Shown here piece by piece: positions 1 through 8,126 of a stretch of 41,646 nt of DNA (positions are counted from its first letter, which is position 1; each line of letters opens with the position of its first letter). The notes under the pieces are model-generated. The model did no database searches. It was given only the letters and a program-made list of their open reading frames with translations, and was not told the DNA's origin. The translations under genes were made by a program, and so were the position numbers. The DNA is from SPGG2 sp964194625 (lineage in GTDB: Bacteria > Pseudomonadota > Gammaproteobacteria > Acidiferrobacterales > SPGG2): contig CAXMNC010000313.1 in assembly GCA_964194625.1 (NCBI GenBank), forward strand, positions 1 through 41,646. The letters run 5' to 3'.

Positions 1-1
1 G

Positions 2-316
2 ATGGGTGAAGAACGCCGCACCGTTCAGTTCGAAAGTAACCCGATATTTTCCTTCGTCGTTAAATTCGTCGCATGTCTTCTGATCGGTGCGCTAGTCGGT
101 TTAGCGCTGCGCATCTATTTTATCCATGACCTTCACCAGCCATCGCCAGAACGCCGAAGATTTGTCTTGCTAGGTTCAGCCACGCTCGGTGTACTTGCGG
201 GGATCGTGATTGGCGGGGGCGTGGGATTGTTTAGAAAAGATTGGCGCCGACGGCTCAACGTGCGAAGTGGACCACACTTTATATTCCAATCAAGACGCCT
301 GTCGCAAGATATCTGA
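2..316 (+). CDS. Small two-helix membrane protein, hypothetical
   Basis: Encodes 104 residues with two hydrophobic stretches, at about residues 17-40 and 55-77. The second is rich in glycine, alanine and valine. The C-terminal tail is basic (KDWRRRLNVRS), which suggests it faces the cytoplasm. I do not recognise the family and assign no function. The ATG lies at the second base of the window, so the true start could be further upstream and no ribosome binding site can be judged. There is a 97-bp gap before the next possible gene on the same strand. Confidence 0.45.
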   Translation: MGEERRTVQFESNPIFSFVVKFVACLLIGALVGLALRIYFIHDLHQPSPERRRFVLLGSATLGVLAGIVIGGGVGLFRKDWRRRLNVRSGPHFIFQSRRLSQDI

Positions 317-413
317 CGCTATCCCGAAAGTAAGGGGCGATTTTGGATTTGTGTCAGCTTTTTTCCGGCCGAGCTTGGTGATATCCTAGGCCGATAGATG
401 GAGGTAGTTGTTC

Positions 414-638
414 ATGAGAAACGCCCCAAGTAGTTCGCCGGCAAAAGGTGATTTCGAGAAGTATTACTTGAGGCACGTTGCGATGGGTGAGGGTTGTAAT
501 TGCGCCGAGTCGGTGGTTAGAGATGTGCAAGGTTTATCCAAGCCAACGGTAAGTTTGAAGATGTTGCTAACGGTGCTGTGGGCGCGGCTGCGTGGCCGAT
601 CATCGGCAATCAAATCAGATCCCGCACAAAGCGAATGA
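414..638 (+). CDS. Small hypothetical protein, possibly frameshifted
   Basis: An ATG at 414 has a fair ribosome binding site (GGAGGT, 400-405) and is preferred over the TTG at 408. The N-terminal half contains GEGCNCAESVV, reminiscent of the cysteine motif in C_GCAxxG_C_C-type small redox proteins, but the similarity is short. After about position 533 the reading becomes less convincing. Frame 2 is open from 521 to a TGA at 662-664 and gives a more protein-like sequence (FEDVANGAVGAAAW, then PIIGNQIRSRTKR). This suggests a -1 frameshift between about 521 and 555. The 3' end overlaps the convergent hydrolase gene by about 30 to 55 bases. Function unknown. Confidence 0.3.
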   Translation: MRNAPSSSPAKGDFEKYYLRHVAMGEGCNCAESVVRDVQGLSKPTVSLKMLLTVLWARLRGRSSAIKSDPAQSE

Positions 639-1380
639 TGGCGTTTATTGTTACTTCCCGTTGATCACGGTGCGGCGCGTGCCCACAGTCGGGCAGCATC
701 TGTACTTCCACTGATCCTGATACCTGTGTCCTGATCGCATCCACCTGCTTGATGGTTCCGTATTCGTCGTCTTCACCCTGGATAATGAGTAGCGGGCAGC
801 GGATGGTCGGCAAGGATGCCTCGATATTCCAGGGACGGAAATCAGGCCCTAACCATGTGTTGTACCAGTTTTGAAATACCGCATCTGCCTGATCGCCATG
901 ATAGCGAGCCAATCTCTGCGGAAGGTCCGTGCTTTTGTAGAGCTGTCCGGCGCGTTTGATGCCGGCGATCGTAATGTCTTCGACGAACACATGGGGTGCT
1001 TCTAAGACCAACCCGCGAACATCGTTACTATTTGCACCCGCATAGATCAGCGCGAGAGAAGCACCATCACTGTGACCAATGAGGATGGGCCGCTGGATCC
1101 CCATTTGGCTAAGCACTTCGGGCAACGTCGTCAGCGCTTCTTCGTGGACGTAGTGGTCGGTACAGGGGCCGATGCGTGGCTCGGATTTGCCGTAACCCCA
1201 GCGGCTGTACAGAAAAGCACCACAACCGGTAGCGGCTACGACCTCGTTGGGAAAATCCTTCCATGTGGCTAGCGACCCAAGTCCTTCGTGTAAGAACACC
1301 AGCGTGGGTGCTTCGTCGGGGTCAGGTCCTAACCATGCGTACTCTAAACGATGGCCGGCCGCAGTCAGGTACGAAACCAT
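610..1380 (-). CDS. Alpha/beta-fold hydrolase
   Basis: A 256-residue alpha/beta hydrolase without a signal peptide, probably cytoplasmic. The oxyanion-loop region is HEGLGS (31-36), followed by YSRWGYGKS (58-66). The nucleophile elbow is GHSDG, with Ser104 as the likely nucleophile. The acid is probably in GEDDEYG near residue 200, and the catalytic His in CGHAPH near the C terminus. The triad appears complete, so it should be an active esterase or C-C/epoxide-type hydrolase, but the substrate cannot be inferred. It lies 20 bp downstream of the BtuF-like gene on the same strand, so the two are probably co-transcribed. Confidence 0.85.
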   Translation of the reverse strand: MVSYLTAAGHRLEYAWLGPDPDEAPTLVFLHEGLGSLATWKDFPNEVVAATGCGAFLYSRWGYGKSEPRIGPCTDHYVHEEALTTLPEVLSQMGIQRPILIGHSDGASLALIYAGANSNDVRGLVLEAPHVFVEDITIAGIKRAGQLYKSTDLPQRLARYHGDQADAVFQNWYNTWLGPDFRPWNIEASLPTIRCPLLIIQGEDDEYGTIKQVDAIRTQVSGSVEVQMLPDCGHAPHRDQREVTINAIIRFVRDLI

Positions 1381-1400
1381 GGTTCTTAAGCGTTGACCTA

Positions 1401-2177
1401 TCAGGTGTTACTAAGTGTGCCCACGATATCCTTGAGTGCCTCATAGCCTTGCACCAATCGTGGCGACGGTCTTCCCAGGTAGGACTCTGGTACGCAGTAG
1501 ACATGCTTATTGACGATCGCTTTCATCTGTTGCCACTGTTTATTGCGGTATACCACTTCGGGTCGATACTTTTCCGGGCGCACGCCGCACCAGGAAATCA
1601 CGACCGCATCCGGATCGAGTGCTAGCACCTCCGCATCTTCAAGTGGTGTACTTTTTACATCACGCTCAGCCAATGGATTGATGGCACCGGCGGCTGCCAA
1701 GAGATCGTTGACCCAACTCCTCTTACCGGGCGCAATTACCGGCTTTGGCCACCACTGTACGAGTATGGTTGGTGTGCGGTTCGACGCAGGAGAAATATTT
1801 GCTTGTATCCGTTGGCGCATATCCTCGCGCACTGCCTGCCCCTTACTCGGTACGTCGAGCAATTCGGCGATCTCCAGCACATCCCGATACACATCCTCCA
1901 GTGACACAGGCTCCGGCGCGTGGTAGTTCAGGCCGACAGTATCCAGGGCCGCGACAATCTTCTCGTGCCCCGGCACGGTCAGTGACCCGAGCACCAAGTC
2001 GGGCTTTAATGTCGTTACCTTGTCGACATCTATCCCTAGGTCGGGTCCAACCCGTGGTAGATCATTAACCACATCTGCTGGAAAGTCGGAGTGATCATCG
2101 ACACCCACCAACATGTGTGCACAGCCGAGGGCGCAGACGATTTCGGTATTTGAGCAATTAAGGGAGACAACTCGCAT
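1401..2177 (-). CDS. BtuF-like metal/cobalamin-type binding protein, no signal peptide
   Basis: Encodes 258 residues of the helical-backbone metal-receptor superfamily (BtuF/FhuD type). It begins MRVVSLNCSNTEIVCALG, the usual first strand and helix of these proteins, and continues with VGVDDHSDFP and LKPDLVLGS. BtuF homologues are normally periplasmic. Here there is no signal peptide, and an in-frame TAA a few codons upstream excludes a longer start. No ABC permease or ATPase of this class is adjacent. It may be a cytoplasmic corrinoid- or siderophore-binding protein; the ligand is not determined. The start lies 102 bp from the divergent Dph6-like gene. Confidence 0.75.
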   Translation of the reverse strand: MRVVSLNCSNTEIVCALGCAHMLVGVDDHSDFPADVVNDLPRVGPDLGIDVDKVTTLKPDLVLGSLTVPGHEKIVAALDTVGLNYHAPEPVSLEDVYRDVLEIAELLDVPSKGQAVREDMRQRIQANISPASNRTPTILVQWWPKPVIAPGKRSWVNDLLAAAGAINPLAERDVKSTPLEDAEVLALDPDAVVISWCGVRPEKYRPEVVYRNKQWQQMKAIVNKHVYCVPESYLGRPSPRLVQGYEALKDIVGTLSNT

Positions 2178-2279
2178 TATTTCAAGGCCGTGAGCAATGC
2201 TTTACGTTAGTGCCCTTGCAATGGCGGCTGAAAGCATTTATTAAGTCCCGTCAATAGGGTATCACGGTAAGAAGTGCCG

Positions 2280-2957
2280 ATGACGTTTAAGGCGTGGCTA
2301 TTCTGGAGCAGTGGTAAGGACAGCGCCTATTCCTTACACGTATTGCGTGCGCAAGACGAGATTGAGGTGATGGGTCTAGTCACGACCGTTCACCGTCCCG
2401 CCAAACGGGTGGCGGTGCACGCAGTGCGAGAGTCTTTGCTTTGGGCGCAAGCGCGTGCCTGCGGACTGCCCTTGATCACGGTGCCCATTCCGGAACCCTG
2501 CCCCAACACCGAGTACGAGACCGCGATCGGGATTACCCTGGAGCAAGCGAAAGCAAAAGGAATTAACGCGGTGGTCTTTGGTGACCTGTTTCTCGAAGAT
2601 ATCCGCGTGTACCGAGAATCGTTACTAGAGCGCAGCGGCCTGCGGCCGCTATTTCCGCTATGGGGCCGCGACACTGGAGTGTTGGCGGCAGAGATGATTG
2701 CCGCCGGATTACGTGCCCACCTTACATGTATCGATGCCAAGGTCCTTGCCTATGAATTTGCCGGCCGTACTTACGACGCGGGCCTTTTGCGTGATCTGCC
2801 CGACGGGGTGGATCCGTGCGGGGAGAATGGTGAGTTCCACACCTTTGCTTATGCTGGGCCGATGTTCCGCCGATCCATTCCGGTATCCGTGGGCAAGATC
2901 ATCGAGCGAGACGGGTTTGTCTACGCTGATGTGATCCCCGACTCACGAGATATGTAG
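2280..2957 (+). CDS. Dph6-like ATP-binding protein (PP-loop, MJ0570/DUF71 family)
   Basis: Encodes 225 residues of the adenine nucleotide alpha-hydrolase fold. The PP-loop is WSSGKDSAYS near the N terminus. FGDLFLEDIRVYRE and the C-terminal GENGEFHTF motif are hallmarks of the Dph6/MJ0570 group. Eukaryotic and archaeal Dph6 amidates diphthine on elongation factor 2. Bacteria lack diphthamide, so the bacterial substrate is unknown and 'diphthine-ammonia ligase' would over-annotate it. I chose ATG 2280 over GTG 2274 because the purine-rich stretch AAGAAG (2268-2273) is better spaced from it. The next gene starts about 10 bp downstream, so the two are likely an operon. Confidence 0.8.
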   Translation: MTFKAWLFWSSGKDSAYSLHVLRAQDEIEVMGLVTTVHRPAKRVAVHAVRESLLWAQARACGLPLITVPIPEPCPNTEYETAIGITLEQAKAKGINAVVFGDLFLEDIRVYRESLLERSGLRPLFPLWGRDTGVLAAEMIAAGLRAHLTCIDAKVLAYEFAGRTYDAGLLRDLPDGVDPCGENGEFHTFAYAGPMFRRSIPVSVGKIIERDGFVYADVIPDSRDM

Positions 2958-2967
2958 GTATCGCAAG

Positions 2968-3642
2968 GTGGAGCTTGCAACCATAGAGAGCGCTTTAATT
3001 TCGACAGGGCTTGTGTCGCGCGGTGGCTTTCATCCCCGGCCCGCGGACGCGGTGCCCCCACTCCCTGACGGGCGCGGCGCGAGCACGGTTGTGCTCGCAG
3101 GGAATGTCGGCGATGACATGTGGCAGGTGTTCCGACGAGCACCGGTTGACTCGACCGAACCGCACCCATTGAATACCTGGACGCGGGAGGTGTTGACAAG
3201 GTTGGCGAACGAATGCAATGCGCACGTCTTGTTTCCTTTTGATGGCCCGCCTTATTTGCCGTTTTTGCGTTGGGCGCAACGCGCGGAGTCAGTAACGCCA
3301 TCCCCCATTGGCCCGCTTATTCATCCCGACTATGGGTTGTGGCACGCCTACCGTGGGGCGCTGGTGTTCGCGGAGTCGATCGAATTGCCGCCGCTGGTTC
3401 CCCGCCCTAGCCCTTGTGAGAGCTGTGCAGGTCGACCGTGTCTATCTGCCTGTCCCGTGGATGCCTTGGCACCAGGGCAGTTTGACGTTGATCGCTGTCG
3501 CGATCACATTGCAAGCGAAGCAGGAAGCGATTGTTTACAGGGCGGTTGTTTGGCGCGACGGGCTTGCCCGGTTGGTGCAAAGTTCCGTTATCGACCCGAG
3601 CAAGCGCATTTTCATACACTCGCCTTTCTTAAGAGTCGCTAG
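2968..3642 (+). CDS. Ferredoxin-like 4Fe-4S protein
   Basis: Encodes 224 residues from a GTG start. The C-terminal third carries CESCAGRPCLSACPVDAL, followed by DRCRDHI, CLQGGCLARRACPVG and a tail. This is a cysteine pattern suited to one or two [4Fe-4S] clusters, resembling the ferredoxin part of epoxyqueuosine reductase (QueG). The N-terminal 135 residues lack a recognisable corrinoid domain, so it is not QueG itself. It probably acts as a small electron-transfer protein or a reductase of unknown substrate. It follows the Dph6-like gene by 10 bp, and joint function is only inferred from that spacing. Confidence 0.7.
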   Translation: MELATIESALISTGLVSRGGFHPRPADAVPPLPDGRGASTVVLAGNVGDDMWQVFRRAPVDSTEPHPLNTWTREVLTRLANECNAHVLFPFDGPPYLPFLRWAQRAESVTPSPIGPLIHPDYGLWHAYRGALVFAESIELPPLVPRPSPCESCAGRPCLSACPVDALAPGQFDVDRCRDHIASEAGSDCLQGGCLARRACPVGAKFRYRPEQAHFHTLAFLKSR

Positions 3643-3697
3643 TCCATTCAACCCATGGAACTGGACAGCTGGCTTGGCCAGGTGGTGAAATCGCTGC

Positions 3698-5341
3698 ATG
3701 AACAAAGACGTGCCGCCACTCTCTATATACGACACTGATCTCGACCAGGTAGGCGCCAACTATGTGCCACTTACGCCGTTAAGTTTTCTTCAGCGCTCTA
3801 GCACCGTATATCCGGATAAGACCGCCGTCATCCACGGTGATCAACGTTACAGTTATCACGAATTTGCCAAGCGTTGCCGGCGATTGGCGGGCGCACTGGC
3901 GGCGCACGGGATAGGCCGCGGTGACACAGTTTCGGTGATGGCGCCCAATGTACCGGCGATGCTCGAAGCGCATTACGGCGTACCGATGACCGGCGCTGTA
4001 CTTAATGCCTTGAACTATCGCCTTGACGCAGCAACCATCAGTTTTATTCTGGATCACGCGCAGACTAAAGTGCTGATTACCGATCGGGAATTCTCAGAGA
4101 CTATTAGTCAGGTTATCAAGAACGTAAAGCACCCGCTGTTGGTAATCGACATCGACGATCCACTTTACGAAGGCGGCGAGTTATTGGGGGAATGTGACTA
4201 CGAGGCGTTCTTGATGCGAGGCGAACCAGATTTTGACGGACCGCCGCTTGAAGATGAATGGCAAGCGATAAGTCTCAACTACACCTCCGGCACCACCGGC
4301 AATCCCAAGGGTGTGGTTTATCATCACCGCGGTGCCTACTTGAATGCCTTGGGCCAAATACTGGTGTTCAACCTGAGTGAGTCGTCGATCTATCTGTGGA
4401 CACTCCCTATGTTTCACTGTAATGGTTGGACCTACACCTGGGGTGTCACCGCGGCTGCGGGTACGCATGTATGTCTGCGCCGAGTGGATCCAGCCCTGAT
4501 CTTCCCGATGATCAAGCAGCACGGCGTGACTCACATGTGTGGCGCGCCGATTGTGCTTAACATGTTGATCCACGCACCGGCAGAACAGCGGGTAGACTTC
4601 GGCCGCACGGTGGACGTGGCCACCGGCGGAGCGGCGCCACCCAGCAAGGTGATTGCCGAAATGGAGGGTCTGGGATTCCGGGTCACCCACCTATATGGGT
4701 TAACCGAAACCTATGGCCCAGCCACTGTGTGTGCCTGGCAACATGCGTGGGATGAGCTAGATCTTGAGACACGTACGAGCATGATGGTGCGCCAGGGGGT
4801 GGCCTACCATACCCTTGAGGACATCATGATCGCTGACCCTAAGACCATGGAACCGGTGCCTAGCGATGGCAAGACCATGGGCGAAGTCATGGTCCGTGGC
4901 AATACCGCAATGAAGGGATATTTAAAGAACCCGAACGCCACCAATGAGGCATTTCGAGGCGGTTGGTTGCATACCGGCGATCTCGGCGTACGCCACCCCA
5001 ATGGCTATGTCGAGATCAAGGATCGCGCCAAGGACGTTATCATCTCCGGTGGTGAGAATGTGTCTAGCCTAGAGGTCGAGGAGATGCTCTACCGACATCC
5101 GAGTATTATGGAAGCCGCAGTGGTGGCGCGACCGGACGAGCATTGGGGTGAGACCGTATGTGCTTTCGTAACCCTGAAGCCGGATGCAGGGGACGTAACT
5201 GCCGAAGACATCATCGTCTGGTGTCGTGAACGATTAGCCAAGTTTAAGACCCCAAAGCATGTCGTGTTCGAGCCTTTGCCAAAGACGCCGACCGGCAAGA
5301 TTCAAAAGTTTGTACTACGTGATAAGGCGAAAGAACTATAG
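3698..5341 (+). CDS. Acyl-CoA synthetase (AMP-forming), medium/long-chain type
   Basis: A 547-residue adenylate-forming enzyme that should convert a fatty or other carboxylic acid, ATP and CoA to acyl-CoA. The ATP loop YTSGTTGNPKG lies at 195-205 and is followed by VYHHRGAYLNA, typical of the AlkK / PRK08162-like subgroup. Other motifs are GGAAPP, HLYGLTETYG, GWLHTGDLG and the C-terminal lysine motif KTPTGKIQK. All catalytic motifs appear intact. Length is normal for the family. It stands 21 bp before the HIT gene and 55 bp after the ferredoxin-like gene. Chain-length preference cannot be read from sequence. Confidence 0.9.
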   Translation: MNKDVPPLSIYDTDLDQVGANYVPLTPLSFLQRSSTVYPDKTAVIHGDQRYSYHEFAKRCRRLAGALAAHGIGRGDTVSVMAPNVPAMLEAHYGVPMTGAVLNALNYRLDAATISFILDHAQTKVLITDREFSETISQVIKNVKHPLLVIDIDDPLYEGGELLGECDYEAFLMRGEPDFDGPPLEDEWQAISLNYTSGTTGNPKGVVYHHRGAYLNALGQILVFNLSESSIYLWTLPMFHCNGWTYTWGVTAAAGTHVCLRRVDPALIFPMIKQHGVTHMCGAPIVLNMLIHAPAEQRVDFGRTVDVATGGAAPPSKVIAEMEGLGFRVTHLYGLTETYGPATVCAWQHAWDELDLETRTSMMVRQGVAYHTLEDIMIADPKTMEPVPSDGKTMGEVMVRGNTAMKGYLKNPNATNEAFRGGWLHTGDLGVRHPNGYVEIKDRAKDVIISGGENVSSLEVEEMLYRHPSIMEAAVVARPDEHWGETVCAFVTLKPDAGDVTAEDIIVWCRERLAKFKTPKHVVFEPLPKTPTGKIQKFVLRDKAKEL

Positions 5342-5362
5342 CGAACCATTTTTGAGGAAACC

Positions 5363-5782
5363 ATGCGCACAGACTCGAATTGTATCTTCTGCAAGATCGT
5401 TGTTGGCGAAATTCCATGTGTCAAACTATATGAAGATGAATTAACGATGGCGTTCATGGATATCAATCCTGGTAACGAAGGACATGTGTTGGTGATTCCC
5501 AAAGAACATTGGGAAGATGTTCATGCCATTCCGTCCGATCTTATCGGTAGTACGGTGAAGACCGTAAAGAAGATCGCGACGGCGGTTGAAGAAACGCTAA
5601 ACCCTGATGGTATTAATCTTGTGCAAGCCAATGGTAAGGGTGCAGCTCAATCTGTGTTTCATTTCCACATGCACATCTTGCCACGCCGCATGGATGATGA
5701 ACTCAAGATGAATTGGGGCCTGCGTCCTGGCGACATGGATGCGATAAAAGAAGTCTGCGAGCGCATCAAGAAGAACCTTTAG
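5363..5782 (+). CDS. HIT-family nucleotide hydrolase/transferase
   Basis: A 139-residue histidine-triad protein. The N terminus has CIFCKIVVGEIP, a typical HIT opening with a possible zinc Cys pair, then FMDINPGNEGHVLVIPK. The triad HFHMH lies at 100-104, followed by ILPR. Such proteins hydrolyse AMP-linked dinucleotides or nucleoside phosphoramidates. A strong ribosome binding site (TGAGGAAA) precedes ATG 5363. The 3' end overlaps by 17 bp the stop of the convergent meaB remnant. It differs from the shorter HinT-like protein at 20398-20751, so the window holds two HIT paralogues. Confidence 0.88.
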   Translation: MRTDSNCIFCKIVVGEIPCVKLYEDELTMAFMDINPGNEGHVLVIPKEHWEDVHAIPSDLIGSTVKTVKKIATAVEETLNPDGINLVQANGKGAAQSVFHFHMHILPRRMDDELKMNWGLRPGDMDAIKEVCERIKKNL

Positions 5783-6122
5783 CAAGCTGTTCCGCCAGCA
5801 GGCGTTGGGCTGCCGATTCAAAGCTGAGATCGCCGCGCTGGACGGCGTCGCACACAGCATGGATGGTCGAATCGTCAGTGTCCTGCAGGTGGGTCTCTAC
5901 GATTTGGCCGGCGATCCTAGCCAGCACCCGGCGAATTCGCGTGCGCGGGGAACGCGTAGGCGTTGTGTGCTTCGATTCTATCGTTTCGGCCAGTTCTTTA
6001 ACGCCAACCCCGGTAGTAGCTATCGTTGCGAACACTTGAACCGCATCGCGGTTGTTATTTCGCAAATCCAACATCGCCTTGAGCGAACGCATCGTGGTAT
6101 CGGCCGACGGCGGGTCATGAGA
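5766..6122 (-). pseudogene. meaB: 3' remnant of a MeaB/ArgK-type GTPase gene
   Basis: The minus-strand frame reads DPPSADTTMRSLKAMLDL, then VFATIATTGVGVKELAETIE, a basic linker and RVLARIAGQIVETHL. This matches the C-terminal quarter of MeaB/ArgK proteins: the end of the G-domain after the NKAD-type motif, the TVATTGEGVDEL-like strand and the dimerisation helix. The full family is about 320 residues. No P-loop, switch or NKxD motif exists here. The longest ATG-started reading is 108 residues (6092 down to 5766). The homology fades at about 6120, just where the upstream gene ends, so a deletion or rearrangement probably removed the 5' part. No methylmalonyl-CoA mutase is visible. Confidence 0.65.
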
Positions 6123-6130
6123 CGTGGATT

Positions 6131-7822
6131 CTACTCCAGCTTTTGAAGGCCGCGGCGGGATAATTTCAATAGTGATTCGCGCAGATGATGATGGTGATCA
6201 AACAGATGTACATAACGAGATTGCTCCCGACCCCCTTTGGCCAGCAAAACCGCCGTCAGCGCTGTCTTATCATTCTGCGACCAACCGGGGACGGATCCTA
6301 AGCTTACGATCAGTGGACTCCACCGACGTAACCACAGGCGTTGGCTGCTAGAAAATTTGCGTTGGTCGATATCTAACCAACTGCACACGGTCTTTGCGCA
6401 ATCGACTTCGGCACGCGCACGATCTGATCCGGCCTGTCTACTCAGATAATCCGTGACGGCAAGACCGCAGGCCTCCAGATCGACTAGCCCTAAGACGTCT
6501 TTTCGACGACGCCCGAGATGAAGAAACATCGGTGCCTGTGCGAGTCGTCTCAGTGCCGATGGTGAAGATCTGTAGTTTTTGCGGGTTCGCTGCTTTTCGT
6601 TCTCCGATTTCGCCAGGCGACTTGCTTCTCGATCGTGCGGCTTGTAACCGAGCTTGTTGTAGAACCACCAAGCACCGGACTGGATTGCCTCCTCGTTCTC
6701 TTCACCCAATTGATAGGGTTCCACCACGAACGTATCCGCACTGAAGAGTTGGTGAAACGCGGCGAAAGTCTTGGCGTAAAGCAACACACCCTGGCCACCG
6801 CGGAATGTCGGGAATATGTTGAAATTCAACAGACATGTCCCGTAGAGCGACCAAGCCGATCCATAACCAACCGGAATGCCATTTTTGAGTATGAGGTGAC
6901 CGTACTCGCATTCCAGTAGGAAACGCCGCTCGGGAACAACGCCATAGAGCGCGATCTGAATGCCCTGCCCACAGTTGACCACTTTAACGTCATGCGGATC
7001 GGCGTAGGCGATCGGATCGATATCTCGGAAGCGAGAAACCATCGCACCGCGCGCAAGTGCGATGAGACGGTACGCCTGCGCGCCGGTGACCCTACTAAAG
7101 GTGAGCGGTTGTTTGGCTACTTGTTTGAGATCGATCGTGGCCGATCCCAGGCATTGGTCTTGATAGTGGATCTCGCTTACGCGGAGCTCAGCCTTGGTTC
7201 GTGAGGGCGTTTTCGGTCCGGGGCGCAACACGAAGGGTAGAGACAAGTTGTCGTAAAAGTGTTCTTTGATACGCTGGGCCACCGGCAATAGTTCGAACAG
7301 TGAGATGAGGAACGTGCCATCGGTATTGTTATTGCTGCCACGCATCTTTTGAATGCGCTCAATACCATTAAAGTCATAGCTCTCCAGACCCTGCTGCTCG
7401 GCGAAAACCGCCATATGCTTTAGCAATTCGTCTAGGCGGTCGTGCTCTTCAAAATTTTCCCAATCCATGTCGAGCTGTTGCGGCCAGTGCCTAGCGAGCC
7501 ATTTTGCTGTTGGCAGGTAGAAACTGAATGGAATGTCGGTTCCGGCAATACCCGTACCTTTGAGTCGCTTCCGGAATCGCCGCAAATCCTGGCGACGATC
7601 GAAATTCTTTGTAATTCGACGACTTAACCGAAGAACACGCGGGCTATCGGGCCAGGCGCGTGCAAAACAAACGAGTTCGTGATACCGCTGGACCTGTGAT
7701 GGTGTTCGGAACACGCCGGCTTCCATTCTCTTTATAAGCTCAAACCGTTGGCGTTCGAATTCGGCGCCAAATTTGAGGCGAATCGATTCCGCGGGGTCGA
7801 GATCGCTTGTTATGCTGGCCAT
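6131..7822 (-). CDS. Conserved-looking 563-residue protein with GNAT-like core
   Basis: A long open frame with even codon use. I do not recognise the full family. Residues about 308-395 look like a GNAT acyltransferase core: HLILKNGIPVGYGSAW (strand 4-like), FNIFPTFRGGQG (an R/Q-x-x-G-x-G/A-like turn), a helix, then WWFYNKLGYKP, which resembles the family's terminal 'Y-x-K-x-G-F/Y' strand. The N-terminal 300 residues are helical and basic, and the C-terminal part is basic with a His-rich DHHHHLRES. No signal peptide or membrane segment is seen. Its end abuts the meaB remnant, so the C terminus could have been changed by that rearrangement. Confidence 0.6.
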   Translation of the reverse strand: MASITSDLDPAESIRLKFGAEFERQRFELIKRMEAGVFRTPSQVQRYHELVCFARAWPDSPRVLRLSRRITKNFDRRQDLRRFRKRLKGTGIAGTDIPFSFYLPTAKWLARHWPQQLDMDWENFEEHDRLDELLKHMAVFAEQQGLESYDFNGIERIQKMRGSNNNTDGTFLISLFELLPVAQRIKEHFYDNLSLPFVLRPGPKTPSRTKAELRVSEIHYQDQCLGSATIDLKQVAKQPLTFSRVTGAQAYRLIALARGAMVSRFRDIDPIAYADPHDVKVVNCGQGIQIALYGVVPERRFLLECEYGHLILKNGIPVGYGSAWSLYGTCLLNFNIFPTFRGGQGVLLYAKTFAAFHQLFSADTFVVEPYQLGEENEEAIQSGAWWFYNKLGYKPHDREASRLAKSENEKQRTRKNYRSSPSALRRLAQAPMFLHLGRRRKDVLGLVDLEACGLAVTDYLSRQAGSDRARAEVDCAKTVCSWLDIDQRKFSSSQRLWLRRWSPLIVSLGSVPGWSQNDKTALTAVLLAKGGREQSRYVHLFDHHHHLRESLLKLSRRGLQKLE

Positions 7823-8126
7823 GATGGGGTACGGGTTGATTGTGGTTGTCGATTGGGGCTTGGAATTAAAGCCGCGTCTACCTCAGATATCTTACCCTAC
7901 GGCTATTCCACGTTGAACGTGTGGACGTAGATAGTAGCGCTATGCCGGCGGAAGGTTGTGCGAAAATGCGAGAGCGGCTAGCATAGCTGAGATTCGGTTG
8001 TATATATCTGTATAAGAACACTTTTGTCTCCGGGTTAAACGCACCCCAGTCAGGAGGATCATCGCTGCTTTTGCGATTCGATTGTGGCAACTTGTTCTCA
8101 GTCTACGAAAGCTGGGGTAGGGCTTC
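7823..8126. other. Divergent intergenic region (304 bp)
   Basis: Lies between the divergent 563-residue protein and the 657-residue acyl-CoA ligase, so promoters for both should be here. I see no convincing sigma-70 pair. The AT-rich stretch around 7998-8014 (GTATATATCTGTATAAG) could hold a -10 element. One short palindrome is recorded separately. No credible gene is present; short minus-strand open frames lack family features. Confidence 0.5.
7909..7921. promoter_or_regulatory. Possible operator palindrome
   Basis: CACGTT-G-AACGTG is a perfect 6+1+6 inverted repeat in the divergent spacer. The symmetry and location fit a dimeric repressor site controlling the ligase gene or the divergent gene. 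No regulator gene is adjacent, and one short palindrome may occur by chance. Confidence 0.25.

Noticed and set aside
1401..6122. A cobalamin-related gene cluster (BtuF-like, QueG-like ferredoxin, MeaB remnant)
   Set aside because: The three are on different strands and operons, the ferredoxin-like protein lacks a corrinoid domain, and no riboswitch or cobalamin-dependent enzyme is visible.
5713..6146. Plus-strand open frames of about 110 codons over the meaB remnant
   Set aside because: They are shadows of the minus-strand frame, which has clear MeaB similarity.
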